Shown: positions 20,869 through 28,966 of the stretch, piece after piece
How positions within the stretch are numbered: position 1 is the first letter of the stretch
Layout: the number at the start of each line of letters is the position of its first letter
From: Rubrivivax sp.
GTDB taxonomy: Bacteria; Pseudomonadota; Gammaproteobacteria; Burkholderiales; Burkholderiaceae_C
Direction: 5' to 3'
Assembly: GCA_018780805.1 (NCBI GenBank)
Contig: JADMJD010000051.1
Span: 1 to 63,094, forward strand
DNA length: 63,094 bases
Notes under the pieces: model-generated
Seen by the model: the letters and a program-made list of their open reading frames with translations, nothing else
Databases searched by the model: none
What the model was told of the DNA's origin: nothing
Program-made: the position numbers and the translations under genes

Positions 20869-21684
20869 ATGAACAACATCATCTTCATCGTGATGGACAG
20901 TTGCCGCTATGACTCGTTCATGGCCGCTGCGACGCCGAACATCGACCGCCTGGGCGAGGCCCAGAAACGCTACTCCTACGCATCCTGGACCGCCCCATCG
21001 CACTACGCGTTCACGATGGGCATGATGCCGCACAGCAGCCCGAAGAACGTTTACGCCTCCGAGGTCTACAAGGAGGACTACATCCAGTGGAAGGCGCGCA
21101 CCGGCGGTGAGGCCGTGGAGTTCAAGGACTTCCTGCCCGAGCTGTCCTTGCCGCGCGTGTTGTCCAAGGTCGGCTACAGGACGGTTGCCAAGGTGTCGAT
21201 GCCGGTGCTCAACAAGTACACGCCGATCAGCAAGCACTTCGACGAGTACAAGCTGATGGCCAACCACAACGACTTCGCCGGCATGATCGAGGAGATGGAG
21301 TTCCCGGAGGACGAGCCGCACTACTACTTCCTGAACCTCGGCGAGACCCACTACCCGTACATGCTGTCGGCCGAAAACCTGCCCCATGTCTCGGGTGTGC
21401 ACGGCGTGCTGAAGGCGATGGGCAACGACGCCGAGGTCGCCACCAACACCGCGCAGTCCTTCGACCCGGCGCTGATGAAACGGCTGCACGAACAGCAGGT
21501 GCGCTGCGTCGAGTACGTGGACGGCCTGATCGGCACCCTGATGGCCAAGGCCCCGCCCAACACCTGGTTCATCGTCACCGCCGACCACGGCGAGCTGTTC
21601 GGTGAAGAGGGCTACTTCGGGCACGGCCCGGTGATGCACGAGAAGTGTTTCGAGGTGCCCTTCGTCGAAGGCATCCCGGTCTGA
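20869..21684 (+). CDS. Sulfatase/alkaline-phosphatase superfamily protein
   Basis: The 271-residue protein opens with the metal-binding block IIFIVMDSCRYDSF, followed by SWTAPSHYAFTMG. In this subgroup the formylglycine cysteine of classical sulfatases is replaced by threonine in a W-T-x-P-S-H motif, as in phosphotransfer members. The C-terminal VTADHGELFGEEGYFGHGP supplies the Asp/His metal ligands. It lacks a signal peptide, so it should act in the cytoplasm. It may be a phosphodiesterase, phosphotransferase or sulfatase; the motif argues against a classical arylsulfatase. It is first in an operon with a sulfotransferase 13 bp downstream. It is shorter than typical (400-500 aa) sulfatases. 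Confidence 0.75.
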   Translation: MNNIIFIVMDSCRYDSFMAAATPNIDRLGEAQKRYSYASWTAPSHYAFTMGMMPHSSPKNVYASEVYKEDYIQWKARTGGEAVEFKDFLPELSLPRVLSKVGYRTVAKVSMPVLNKYTPISKHFDEYKLMANHNDFAGMIEEMEFPEDEPHYYFLNLGETHYPYMLSAENLPHVSGVHGVLKAMGNDAEVATNTAQSFDPALMKRLHEQQVRCVEYVDGLIGTLMAKAPPNTWFIVTADHGELFGEEGYFGHGPVMHEKCFEVPFVEGIPV

Positions 21685-21697
21685 GGCTGGGCGCACC

Positions 21698-22609
21698 ATG
21701 GCGGCCCCTCTGTTCCTGCTGGCGCCACCGAGGTCCTACACCTCGCTGGTGAATGCCATGCTGGGCCAGCATCCGCAGGCCTTCGGCCTGCCCGAACTCT
21801 GCCTGTTCAACGTCGACAAGCTGGTGCACCTGTGGAGCGGCGTGCAGGGCGAAAACGCCGAGCGGGGCGCGATGGCGCGCCACGGGCTGCTGCGGGCGGT
21901 GGCCGAGATCTTCGGCGGCGAGCAGACCGCAGAGACCGTGGACATGGCCCGCTGCTGGGCGTCGATGCGTGAGGAGTGGGACACCGGGCGGGTCTTCCAG
22001 GACATCGTTGCCCGCATCGACCCCTTGGTGGCAGTCGAGAAGAGCCCCTCCTACGCCATCAGCGTGACCCGCATGCGCGGGTTGTTGCGGGCCTTCCCGG
22101 ATGCACGGTTCCTGCACCTGGTGCGCCACCCCGTGGCGCAGAGCAAGTCGGTGATGGCGATCAACGAGGGCGCGTTCTGCATGAAGGTGCAGGCCTTCGA
22201 GATCGGCGAGGACTACGCCATGCTGGAGCCCCAGATCGCCTGGCACGACGTGAACCTCAACATCCTCGATTTCCTCGAAGAAGTGGCGCCTGAGCGCCAG
22301 CTGCGCATGCGCGGCGAAGACATCATGGGCGACCCGCAGCGCTACCTGGCCGACATCTGCCGTTGGGCCGGCCTGCGTGACGACCCCGAGGCCGTCGAAG
22401 CCATGATGCACCCCGAGGAATCACCCTTTGCGTGTTTCGGCCCGATCAGCGCGATGTTCGGCAACGACCCGAACTTCCTGTCCGGTCCGACCTTTCGCCC
22501 CCACAAACCCAAGATCCCGCCGTTGAACAAACCGGTGCCCTGGCGCCAGGACGGCAAGGGCCTGTACCCGGCGGTGATTGACCTTGCCAAGGAGTTCGGC
22601 TATGAGTGA
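21698..22609 (+). CDS. PAPS-dependent sulfotransferase
   Basis: Sulfotransferases move a sulfuryl group from PAPS to a hydroxyl or amine. The N-terminal LLAPPRSYTSLVNAMLGQHP is the 5'-phosphosulfate-binding loop and FLHLVRHPVAQSKSVM is the 3'-phosphate-binding motif (R...S). Length (303 aa) and absence of a signal or membrane anchor fit a soluble cytoplasmic Sulfotransfer_1/3-type enzyme. The acceptor is unknown. It overlaps the next gene by 8 bp. Together with cysD, cysNC and cysQ nearby it completes a PAPS supply, use and recycling set. Confidence 0.88.
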   Translation: MAAPLFLLAPPRSYTSLVNAMLGQHPQAFGLPELCLFNVDKLVHLWSGVQGENAERGAMARHGLLRAVAEIFGGEQTAETVDMARCWASMREEWDTGRVFQDIVARIDPLVAVEKSPSYAISVTRMRGLLRAFPDARFLHLVRHPVAQSKSVMAINEGAFCMKVQAFEIGEDYAMLEPQIAWHDVNLNILDFLEEVAPERQLRMRGEDIMGDPQRYLADICRWAGLRDDPEAVEAMMHPEESPFACFGPISAMFGNDPNFLSGPTFRPHKPKIPPLNKPVPWRQDGKGLYPAVIDLAKEFGYE

Positions 22610-23057
22610 AGAAGCCCCTCCCGGCGTGCCGGCCGACACCCCACCGCCGGCGCCGCCCAAGCGCAAACGCGCCTTCCTGACCCCGGCCCCGATCGACCCG
22701 GTCACCGGTCGGCCTGACCCGGGCAAGCTGAATGCCCACCAGGCGGCGTTGCGTCAGGCCGTGGTGGATGCCTTCAACGCCAAGAAGGCCCGTTCGTTCC
22801 TGCAAAAGCACGTCCACCACATCAGCGTCAACCGCGAGCTGTCGGAGGGCATCCGCTTCCTGTTCGACGACGAGGGCAAGGCGCCGCGCAACGCACCGTT
22901 GGAGGACATCGTGCTCGAGCGCCGCCGCATCGAGTACCAGATCCTGTGGCTCGACGGCGCCCTGCAGGAGCTTCGTCACCGCCTCATCAAGGTGCGCGAA
23001 CTCGAGGACTACGCGCTGGAGATGCTGGCCGAAGCATCGCTGCCCGACACCGAATGA
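22602..23057 (+). CDS. Small proline-rich/helical protein of unknown function
   Basis: The 151-residue product is not recognised. Residues 1-40 are Pro-rich and basic (PPPAPPKRKRAF). The remainder is predicted helical, with a heptad-like segment LERRRIEYQILWLDGALQEL. No signal or membrane segment is seen. The ATG at 22602 lies inside the sulfotransferase stop region (ATGAGTGA), and its own stop overlaps the next ATG (ATGA). The gene is thus tightly coupled between a sulfotransferase and an outer membrane channel, which suggests a dedicated partner of one of them. Confidence 0.65.
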   Translation: MSEEAPPGVPADTPPPAPPKRKRAFLTPAPIDPVTGRPDPGKLNAHQAALRQAVVDAFNAKKARSFLQKHVHHISVNRELSEGIRFLFDDEGKAPRNAPLEDIVLERRRIEYQILWLDGALQELRHRLIKVRELEDYALEMLAEASLPDTE

Positions 23058-24580
23058 GGAGCCCCTTGTCCCCCTTGCAACCACTTTCTCCTCCGTCCAC
23101 CGTGCTCGCGTCGGCGCCGTTCGGTGCGGCGGTTCGTTTGGCCTGCGCCGCGCTGCTGGCGGCGCTGTCGGTGGGCTGCACCACGGTCGGCCCTGACTAC
23201 AAGCGCCCCGCCGCCACGTTGCCGTCGGCCTGGCGTGCGCCGCAGGTGGACGCGGCGGACATCGTCAACACCACGTGGTGGGAAGCCTTTGGCGACCCGG
23301 ATCTGACGCGCCTGGTCGGCCAGGCGATCGACGCCAACAAGGACTTGCTGATCGCGTCCTACCGTGTCGAGCAACTGGCGGCCAAGCTGGACGTCAGCCG
23401 CGCCGAAGGGTCCCCTCGGGTGGGTTACAACGCCACGCGGGAACGTGTGCGGCGCAGCGAGGAACAGCCCGCACTGCTGGCCTTTGGCCGTGAGCCGTCC
23501 TACAACAACTACGCCGTCAACCTCACGCTGAGCTGGGAAATCGACATCTGGGGCCGCCTGGCTCGCGCCAACGAATCCGCGCGTGCCGAGATGCTGTCCA
23601 GCGAAGAGGCGCGGCGCGCGGTGATGCTCAACGTCGTCACCGGCGTGGCCGATCTGTACGTGCAGCTGCTGTCGCTGGACCGCCAGCTCGACCTGGCGCG
23701 GCAGTCGCTCGCCAACCGGCAGGCCGCCGCCGCGCTGCTGGATGCCCGTTTCAAGGGCGGTTCGGCCACGCTGATCGACGCCACCCGGGCGCAGGCCCTG
23801 GTCGACGAACTGCAGGCCACGCTGCCGCCCATCGAGCGCGACATCGCCTTGGCCGAAAACGCGCTGACGGCGCTGCTGGGTCAAAACCCGGGACCGGTGG
23901 CGCGCCGGTCGATCGACGCCTTGAAGCTTCCGCCTGTGCCGCAGGGCATCCCGTCCGATGTGCTCGACCGGCGGCCCGATGTCGTGGCGGCCGAGCAGAC
24001 GCTGATCGCGGCCAACGCGCGCATCGGCGTGGCCAAGGGCCAGTATTTCCCGACCATCTCGCTCACCAGCGCGCTGGGCCTGGGCAGTGACCAGCTGCGC
24101 TGGCTGATGTCGCGCACGGCACGCACCGGCGAGCTTGGCGCCAGCCTGATGGGCACGTTGTTCGACGGCGGACGCATCGACGGTGACGTGCGCGCCGCCG
24201 AGGCGGAACGCAAGCAGATGGCGGAGACCTACCTGAAGGCCATCCAGAACGCGCTGCGCGAGGTGGACGATGCCCTCGTCAGCCGCAGCCGGTCGGCCGA
24301 ACAGGTGGCGGCGCTGGGCCAACGCCTGAAGACGCTGGAAGAAGTCCTGCGGCTGGTGCGCCAGCGCTTTGAGGGCGGCCAGTCCACCCGCACCGATGTG
24401 CTGGAAGCGGAACGCCAGGTGCTCAACGCCCGGGACGCCCAGGCCCAGGGTGTGCGCGACCAGTACGCCGCCGTCGTGGCGATCTACAAGGCCATGGGCG
24501 GCGGCTGGATGGCCGAGCAGGACCGTACCCGATCGACCCAGCCGGTTGCCAAGAACAGTGAACCCGAGATCCGCCCATGA
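23054..24580 (+). CDS. NodT/TolC-family outer membrane efflux lipoprotein
   Basis: The 508-residue protein has a signal with lipobox (LLAALSVGC) followed by TTVGPDYKRP, the classical NodT start after the acylated cysteine. Two OEP repeats follow, the second containing DVLDRRPDVVAAEQTLIAANARIGVAKGQYFPTISL in part, a strong family motif. It forms the outer membrane channel of a tripartite exporter. Open frame extends upstream, but the ATG at 23054 overlaps the previous stop and gives the proper signal peptide. Its stop overlaps the next ATG by 4 bp, so it is coupled to the HlyD-type protein. Confidence 0.92.
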   Translation: MRSPLSPLQPLSPPSTVLASAPFGAAVRLACAALLAALSVGCTTVGPDYKRPAATLPSAWRAPQVDAADIVNTTWWEAFGDPDLTRLVGQAIDANKDLLIASYRVEQLAAKLDVSRAEGSPRVGYNATRERVRRSEEQPALLAFGREPSYNNYAVNLTLSWEIDIWGRLARANESARAEMLSSEEARRAVMLNVVTGVADLYVQLLSLDRQLDLARQSLANRQAAAALLDARFKGGSATLIDATRAQALVDELQATLPPIERDIALAENALTALLGQNPGPVARRSIDALKLPPVPQGIPSDVLDRRPDVVAAEQTLIAANARIGVAKGQYFPTISLTSALGLGSDQLRWLMSRTARTGELGASLMGTLFDGGRIDGDVRAAEAERKQMAETYLKAIQNALREVDDALVSRSRSAEQVAALGQRLKTLEEVLRLVRQRFEGGQSTRTDVLEAERQVLNARDAQAQGVRDQYAAVVAIYKAMGGGWMAEQDRTRSTQPVAKNSEPEIRP

Positions 24581-27438
24581 GTGAGCAAACCCGAAAGATC
24601 GTCCTGCCGGCCTATTTGATGCGGCGATGCGAGGCCTTCCGCATCGTCAAGGGCGACGAGACCAGCTACCTGTTGCGTGACAAGCTGCTGGGACGCACCC
24701 ACGATTTCGACGCGCAGCAGTTCTTCATCCTCGAAGCACTGCCCGGTGTCGAGTCGATGGAGAAGCTGCAGTCGGTTTTCAAGGACCGTTTTGACCAGCC
24801 GCTCAAACCCAGCACGGTCGACGAGTTGTTCCGGTCCCTGGTCGAGCGCAAGCTGCTGGACGAAGCCGCGCTGAGCCACCCGCTGCTGGCCCCGTATGCG
24901 CGTGACCTGTTCGATGTGGTCGACGGCAAACCCGTGGCCAAACCCACCGAGCCGGTGGTGGAACCCGAACTTCCGCAAGAGCTGGCGGAGCCGGCCGTGC
25001 CGCGGCCGGTGGCGGGCCAGAAGATCGTGCTGCCGGCCTATCTGGTGCGGCGCGTCAAGGCCTACCGCAACGAAACTCCTGCGGGCAACGTCTACTACAT
25101 CAGCGACGACCTGCACGACCGCACCTTCAGTTTCGAGCCCTGGCAGTTCTTTGTGCTCGAGGTGCTGCCGGGCTGCGAGACGCTGGAAAAGCTGCAGTCG
25201 GTGTTCCAGGACCGTTTTGGCCATGCCGTCACGCGGGAAGAGCTCGAGATGCTCTTTGCCTCGCTGGCCGACCGCAAGCTGTTCGACGCCTCGGCGCTGA
25301 AACACCCGCTGCTCAAGCCCTTTGCCCTGCGCACCTTCGAGGTCGTGGATGGCAAGGCGGTGCAGAAGTCCCAGGTTGATCGCCTCAGTGCAGATGCCAG
25401 CCCCGCCCCCGCCGCGGTGCCGGCCGTGGCCGCTGCACCGGTGAAGGAACTGCCCGCCGGCGTGCGTGACGTGGCCGGCCTCGACACCGAGGCCACCTCC
25501 CGCATGTGGCCGCTGTTCGACCCCCGGCCGCTGCTGAAGGTGATGGTGCCGGTGCTGTCGCCGCTGCGCTACCTGGCCTACGCGCTGCCGGTGCTGGTGA
25601 TCATGGCGCTGATGCTGATCGGCAAGTTTGGCGACCTGCTGGTCAAGGATCTGCACGATCTGCACGGGCGCCGCAGCCTGATCGAACACGTGCTGTTTGT
25701 GCTGTTCACGCTGAACCTCGGTGCCACCATCGTGATGGCCTGCATCGCCCACTCGTACAAGGCGGCGGTGGAGCGGTTCTGCATCACCTTGTACGTCGGC
25801 TTCATCCCGCGTTTTGTCAACCGCATCGTCGGCGGCGAGCGCTTCACGCGCAAGCAGTTGATGGCGCTGCACGGCGGCAACCTGATGTTCCGGGTGTTTG
25901 TGTTCAGCGCCGCCGTGATCGCCTGGTACAACACCCGCGACCTGCAGGGCTCGTCGCACGACTTCGTGCTGGCCCTGGTGCTCACCGCAGGTGCCAGCCT
26001 GGTGCTGGAGACCGGCAACCCGTTGATGAAGGGCAGTGCGTATTTCCTGCTCGCGGCCTACCTGAACGAACCGCATCTGCGTGGCAAGGCCTACAAGGCC
26101 TTGATGAACAAGATGAAGGCCGGTGTCTACCAGCAGGCCGACAGCACGGTGCTGTCCATCTACGCGCTTCTGTTCATCACCTACGCCTTCGCCCTGGTGG
26201 CTTTTGTCACCTTCGGCCTGGGCCAGTGGCTGATGGGCCACCTGGCGCTGGGTGGGTCGGCGGTCATCCTCACGGTGGGTTTGCTCGCCTTCCTGTTCTG
26301 GCGCAACTACGTCAACCTGAAGAAGTTCGGCGACGCCTACGAACGGGCGGTCCAGTTCGAGATGTGGCGCAAGCGTACCCTGCTGGACAAGGGCGCTGCG
26401 GAAGGCGAAGTCAAGACCGAGAAGCCCAGCTACTGGCGCCGGGCCGCGCTGCTGTGTGTGTTTGCGGCGATGTTCATCCCGTACCCGTACGAAGCCACGG
26501 GCACCTTCAGCCTGTACCCGACACGCAAGCAGGTGTTGTCCACCGACACCCCGGGCCTGGTCGAAGAGGTCTTCTTCGACGGCGGCGAGAGCGTCAAACA
26601 AGGCACGGTGCTGGCGCGTCTGGCCACCCAGGACCAGCAGGCGCTGATCAAGGTATCCGACGCGCAGATCGAAGAGCAAAAGGCGGTGATCGCCGACCTG
26701 AAGGCGCGCCCCCGGCCGGAAGAGGTTCGCCTGGCCGAGCAGGCGCTGGAGGTGGCCCGCTCGCGCGAGAAGTTCAGCCGCGAGAAGGCGCCCCGGCTCG
26801 AGAAGCTGTTCCGCGTCGGTGCGGTGACGATGGAGGAGTACGAGGCCGCCCGCAAGGACCACGAAACCGACCAGATGCAGGTCAACGAGAAGCTGGCTGC
26901 ACTGGCACTCGCGAAGACGGGCTCCACCAAGGAGCAGATCGCGGCCGCCGAAGCCAAGCTGGTCAGCCTGCAGGAACAGCGCGGCGCCCATGTGGCCAAA
27001 CTGGACCGCACCTTGCTGCGCATGCCGTTCGACGGCAACATCCTCACGCTGCACCTGAAGGACCGGACCAACAGCTACCTGGACAAGGGCCAGCCGTTTG
27101 TGTCGGTGGAGTACACGGGCACGATCACGGCGGAACTGGAGGTGGCGGAGTCTGACGTGCAGTATGTCAAGACCGACTCCGTGATCCGCATCCGGCCCGC
27201 GGCTTACTTCGACCGCGAGTTTGTAGGCAAGGTGGCCACAATCGACCGCAACGTGACGGCCAAGTCCTTTGGCAACGTCGTCAAGGTGCTGGCGACCGTC
27301 GAGAACCCCGACGGCCTGCTGAAGACCGGCATGACGGGTGAAGGCAAGGTGGCCGGCCCGACCATGCCCGTCTGGCAGGCGTTCTCGCAGGCATTGCTGC
27401 GGTTCCTGCGTGTCCAGGCCTGGTCGTGGCTGCCTTGA
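24577..27438 (+). CDS. Double PqqD-like/degenerate M50/HlyD fusion membrane protein (exporter adaptor)
   Basis: The 953-residue protein combines three parts. Residues 4-125 and about 149-270 are a tandem duplication (both start KIVLPAYLxRR and share EKLQSVFxDRF), resembling PqqD-like winged-helix domains. Residues ~310-640 form a multi-pass membrane domain like M50 peptidases, but the expected HExxH site reads AHSYKAAVE (about 392-400) and the NPLxxxDG motif reads NPLMKGSAY (about 482-490), so proteolysis is unlikely. Residues ~640-950 are an HlyD-type adaptor with a lipoyl-like half, a coiled coil and a beta-barrel. With the coupled NodT channel it would bridge both membranes. No ABC or RND pump is nearby. 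Confidence 0.8.
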   Translation: MSEQTRKIVLPAYLMRRCEAFRIVKGDETSYLLRDKLLGRTHDFDAQQFFILEALPGVESMEKLQSVFKDRFDQPLKPSTVDELFRSLVERKLLDEAALSHPLLAPYARDLFDVVDGKPVAKPTEPVVEPELPQELAEPAVPRPVAGQKIVLPAYLVRRVKAYRNETPAGNVYYISDDLHDRTFSFEPWQFFVLEVLPGCETLEKLQSVFQDRFGHAVTREELEMLFASLADRKLFDASALKHPLLKPFALRTFEVVDGKAVQKSQVDRLSADASPAPAAVPAVAAAPVKELPAGVRDVAGLDTEATSRMWPLFDPRPLLKVMVPVLSPLRYLAYALPVLVIMALMLIGKFGDLLVKDLHDLHGRRSLIEHVLFVLFTLNLGATIVMACIAHSYKAAVERFCITLYVGFIPRFVNRIVGGERFTRKQLMALHGGNLMFRVFVFSAAVIAWYNTRDLQGSSHDFVLALVLTAGASLVLETGNPLMKGSAYFLLAAYLNEPHLRGKAYKALMNKMKAGVYQQADSTVLSIYALLFITYAFALVAFVTFGLGQWLMGHLALGGSAVILTVGLLAFLFWRNYVNLKKFGDAYERAVQFEMWRKRTLLDKGAAEGEVKTEKPSYWRRAALLCVFAAMFIPYPYEATGTFSLYPTRKQVLSTDTPGLVEEVFFDGGESVKQGTVLARLATQDQQALIKVSDAQIEEQKAVIADLKARPRPEEVRLAEQALEVARSREKFSREKAPRLEKLFRVGAVTMEEYEAARKDHETDQMQVNEKLAALALAKTGSTKEQIAAAEAKLVSLQEQRGAHVAKLDRTLLRMPFDGNILTLHLKDRTNSYLDKGQPFVSVEYTGTITAELEVAESDVQYVKTDSVIRIRPAAYFDREFVGKVATIDRNVTAKSFGNVVKVLATVENPDGLLKTGMTGEGKVAGPTMPVWQAFSQALLRFLRVQAWSWLP

Positions 27439-27458
27439 TCACCTGACCGGCCCTGCCG

Positions 27459-27483
27459 ACCTACCGCCCGACGGGCGGTAGGT
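27459..27483. terminator. Bidirectional terminator-type hairpin between convergent genes
   Basis: An 11-bp perfect inverted repeat, ACCTACCGCCC (27459-27469) and GGGCGGTAGGT (27473-27483), with a 3-nt loop GAC. It lies 21 bp after the exporter stop and 16 bp before the end of the convergent lipoprotein gene. The stem is strong but lacks a long T-tract on either strand; its position makes it a likely two-way terminator. Confidence 0.7.
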
Positions 27484-27499
27484 TGGGTGGGCGGCATCG

Positions 27500-28537
27500 T
27501 TATCGTGCGACGCCGGTCACGTAGGCCAGCCGGATCTGCTGGCCACAACTGGCAGAGGCGAAGCCTTCGGCCGTGCCGCCCTGCTCCTCGCGGGCCACGA
27601 TGCCGTAGAGATTTCTTGCTTGGTTGACCCAGGGGTAGAAGCCAAACGCACCGGCGCTGCTGTAGGCCACGTTGTTGGCGGCCACTGTGGCGGCATCGTC
27701 TTCCACCCAATGGCCCAGGGCATAGTGCCAGTCCAGGTCCGTCGGGCTGTACCTGGCGTTGCACGGCGCGCTCGTCAAGGTACAGGTCTGGTAGTCGCTT
27801 CTGCCCAGCAAGGCAGCAATGCGCAGCGGCGCCGAGCTGCCCACCAGCATCTTGCGCAGCAGGCGTGCGTAGTTGGCGGCATCGGTGATCATCGCGGTTG
27901 CCGGCTGAACCTCGAAGTACGCCAAAGAGAGGGACAAGGTCGGGTCGCTGGCCTTCAGCGTGTTGGTCACCTCAATGCCGAAGCCCGAAGCATTCAGGTT
28001 GTCCAGCCCCAGCATGGACGCATGTTTCAGCATGTGACCGCTGTTGTAGTGGTAGGTCCTGGCAGCCGCTTCAACAGGATTGATCTCGTCGGCACCTTGC
28101 GCCAGACATTCGGCGACGGTGTTGTTGATCCCGGCACAGGTCAGGGGGCTGTTGCTGTAGCCGCTGGTGAAGTTGAGGAAACGCACATCCGCATCCGCAT
28201 CCAGGCCCGTAGCACCACGTTTTTCCGTGGCGTACATGCCGTAGACCCATTTGGACGCCGACGCAACGTTCATCGTCGTTGTCGAAGTCACCGCCGGGCC
28301 GCCGACACCCCCGGTGCCCGAGGCCAACATGCCCGACACGTCGCCGATTTCCCAGTAGAAGGAAGTGATCGCCCGGCAGGCGGCGTTGTTGAGCGCCGTC
28401 TGTGTGGCTGCCTCCACCTTGGTGTTGCCGCCGACGGGCGGCGGTGTTTCGGTGCTGGTGTTTCCGCCGCCACCGCAGGCCGCCAGGGCTGCTGGCAGTG
28501 CGAGCCAGCCCAAACGCCGGACGTGTTTCAAATCCAT
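27500..28537 (-). CDS. Beta-lactamase-like serine hydrolase, lipoprotein
   Basis: The 345-residue protein has a lipoprotein signal (LGWLALPAALAAC) and the serine-beta-lactamase/DD-peptidase nucleophile motif SxxK in NVASASKWVYG, then YHYNSGHM as the YxN-like motif. The C-terminal GAFGFYPWVNQ matches GIFGTSPWVNY in the second SASK hydrolase of this window (50387-51487), so the two are homologous. It is probably anchored in the periplasm or outer membrane and acts as an esterase or amidase; antibiotic hydrolysis is not implied. AAGGAG lies before the ATG. It is divergent from the PKS operon. Confidence 0.7.
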   Translation of the reverse strand: MDLKHVRRLGWLALPAALAACGGGGNTSTETPPPVGGNTKVEAATQTALNNAACRAITSFYWEIGDVSGMLASGTGGVGGPAVTSTTTMNVASASKWVYGMYATEKRGATGLDADADVRFLNFTSGYSNSPLTCAGINNTVAECLAQGADEINPVEAAARTYHYNSGHMLKHASMLGLDNLNASGFGIEVTNTLKASDPTLSLSLAYFEVQPATAMITDAANYARLLRKMLVGSSAPLRIAALLGRSDYQTCTLTSAPCNARYSPTDLDWHYALGHWVEDDAATVAANNVAYSSAGAFGFYPWVNQARNLYGIVAREEQGGTAEGFASASCGQQIRLAYVTGVAR

Positions 28538-28966
28538 GAGAAGTTCTCCTTGTGACCAGACCGAACGTGCAATTACTGTTCCCGCGTCGAAAAACAGAGG
28601 CCTGTGCCAGCCGTCTTCGCGAGCGGCGGTTTGCCATCCATCGGCGCAGTTCTTGCTAGGGTTTTACCGGGGCTGCCCAGGGTGTCGTGGCAGCAGGTGG
28701 GCGGTTCAAGCGTGCGTCCGGCTTGAAGCCACCACCACCGCCTTGACCCGGAGCCGACCATTGAACAATCGTGAGGTGAGCCTTGGATGTGTCACAACCA
28801 GACGGTCCTTCGTTTGAGAGACTGATGCTGCTGTGTGGCGCAATGCCGAATCCGCACCGATACCACGTCCCCGCGTACCAAGTTAGGTGGCTAACGCCTG
28901 TTGGCCTCATGGTACCTTACTGCCAACAGTGATTTGTTGCCGCCTCGTTTCCAGCCGCTAGAGACC
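28538..28966. promoter_or_regulatory. 429-bp divergent intergenic region before the PKS operon
   Basis: No convincing gene is seen here. The stretch must hold the promoters for the minus-strand SASK lipoprotein and the plus-strand PKS operon. It includes two inverted repeats close to the PKS start (listed separately). A partial sigma-54-like match on the minus strand (TGGCACAGGCCTCTG, 28608-28622) has the -24 box but lacks the GC of the -12 box. No convincing sigma-70 pair was found. Confidence 0.5.
28882..28929. promoter_or_regulatory. Paired inverted repeats upstream of PKS1 (possible operator)
   Basis: Two adjacent dyads are seen: GTTAG-N4-CTAAC (28882-28895) and the perfect 8-bp repeat CTGTTGGC-N16-GCCAACAG (28898-28905 and 28922-28929). 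The second ends 37 bp before the PKS1 ATG. The arm length and spacing fit a dimeric regulator binding two turns apart, or an mRNA hairpin in the leader. Confidence 0.45.

Noticed and set aside
25738..26060. Active M50 (site-2) protease within the exporter protein
   Set aside because: HExxH and NPLxxDG are both changed (AHSYKAAVE; NPLMKGSAY), so zinc binding and catalysis are unlikely.
28608..28622. Sigma-54-like site (minus strand) TGGCACAGGCCTCTG before the SASK lipoprotein
   Set aside because: The -24 box is right but the -12 box reads TCTG instead of TTGC, so the essential GC is missing.
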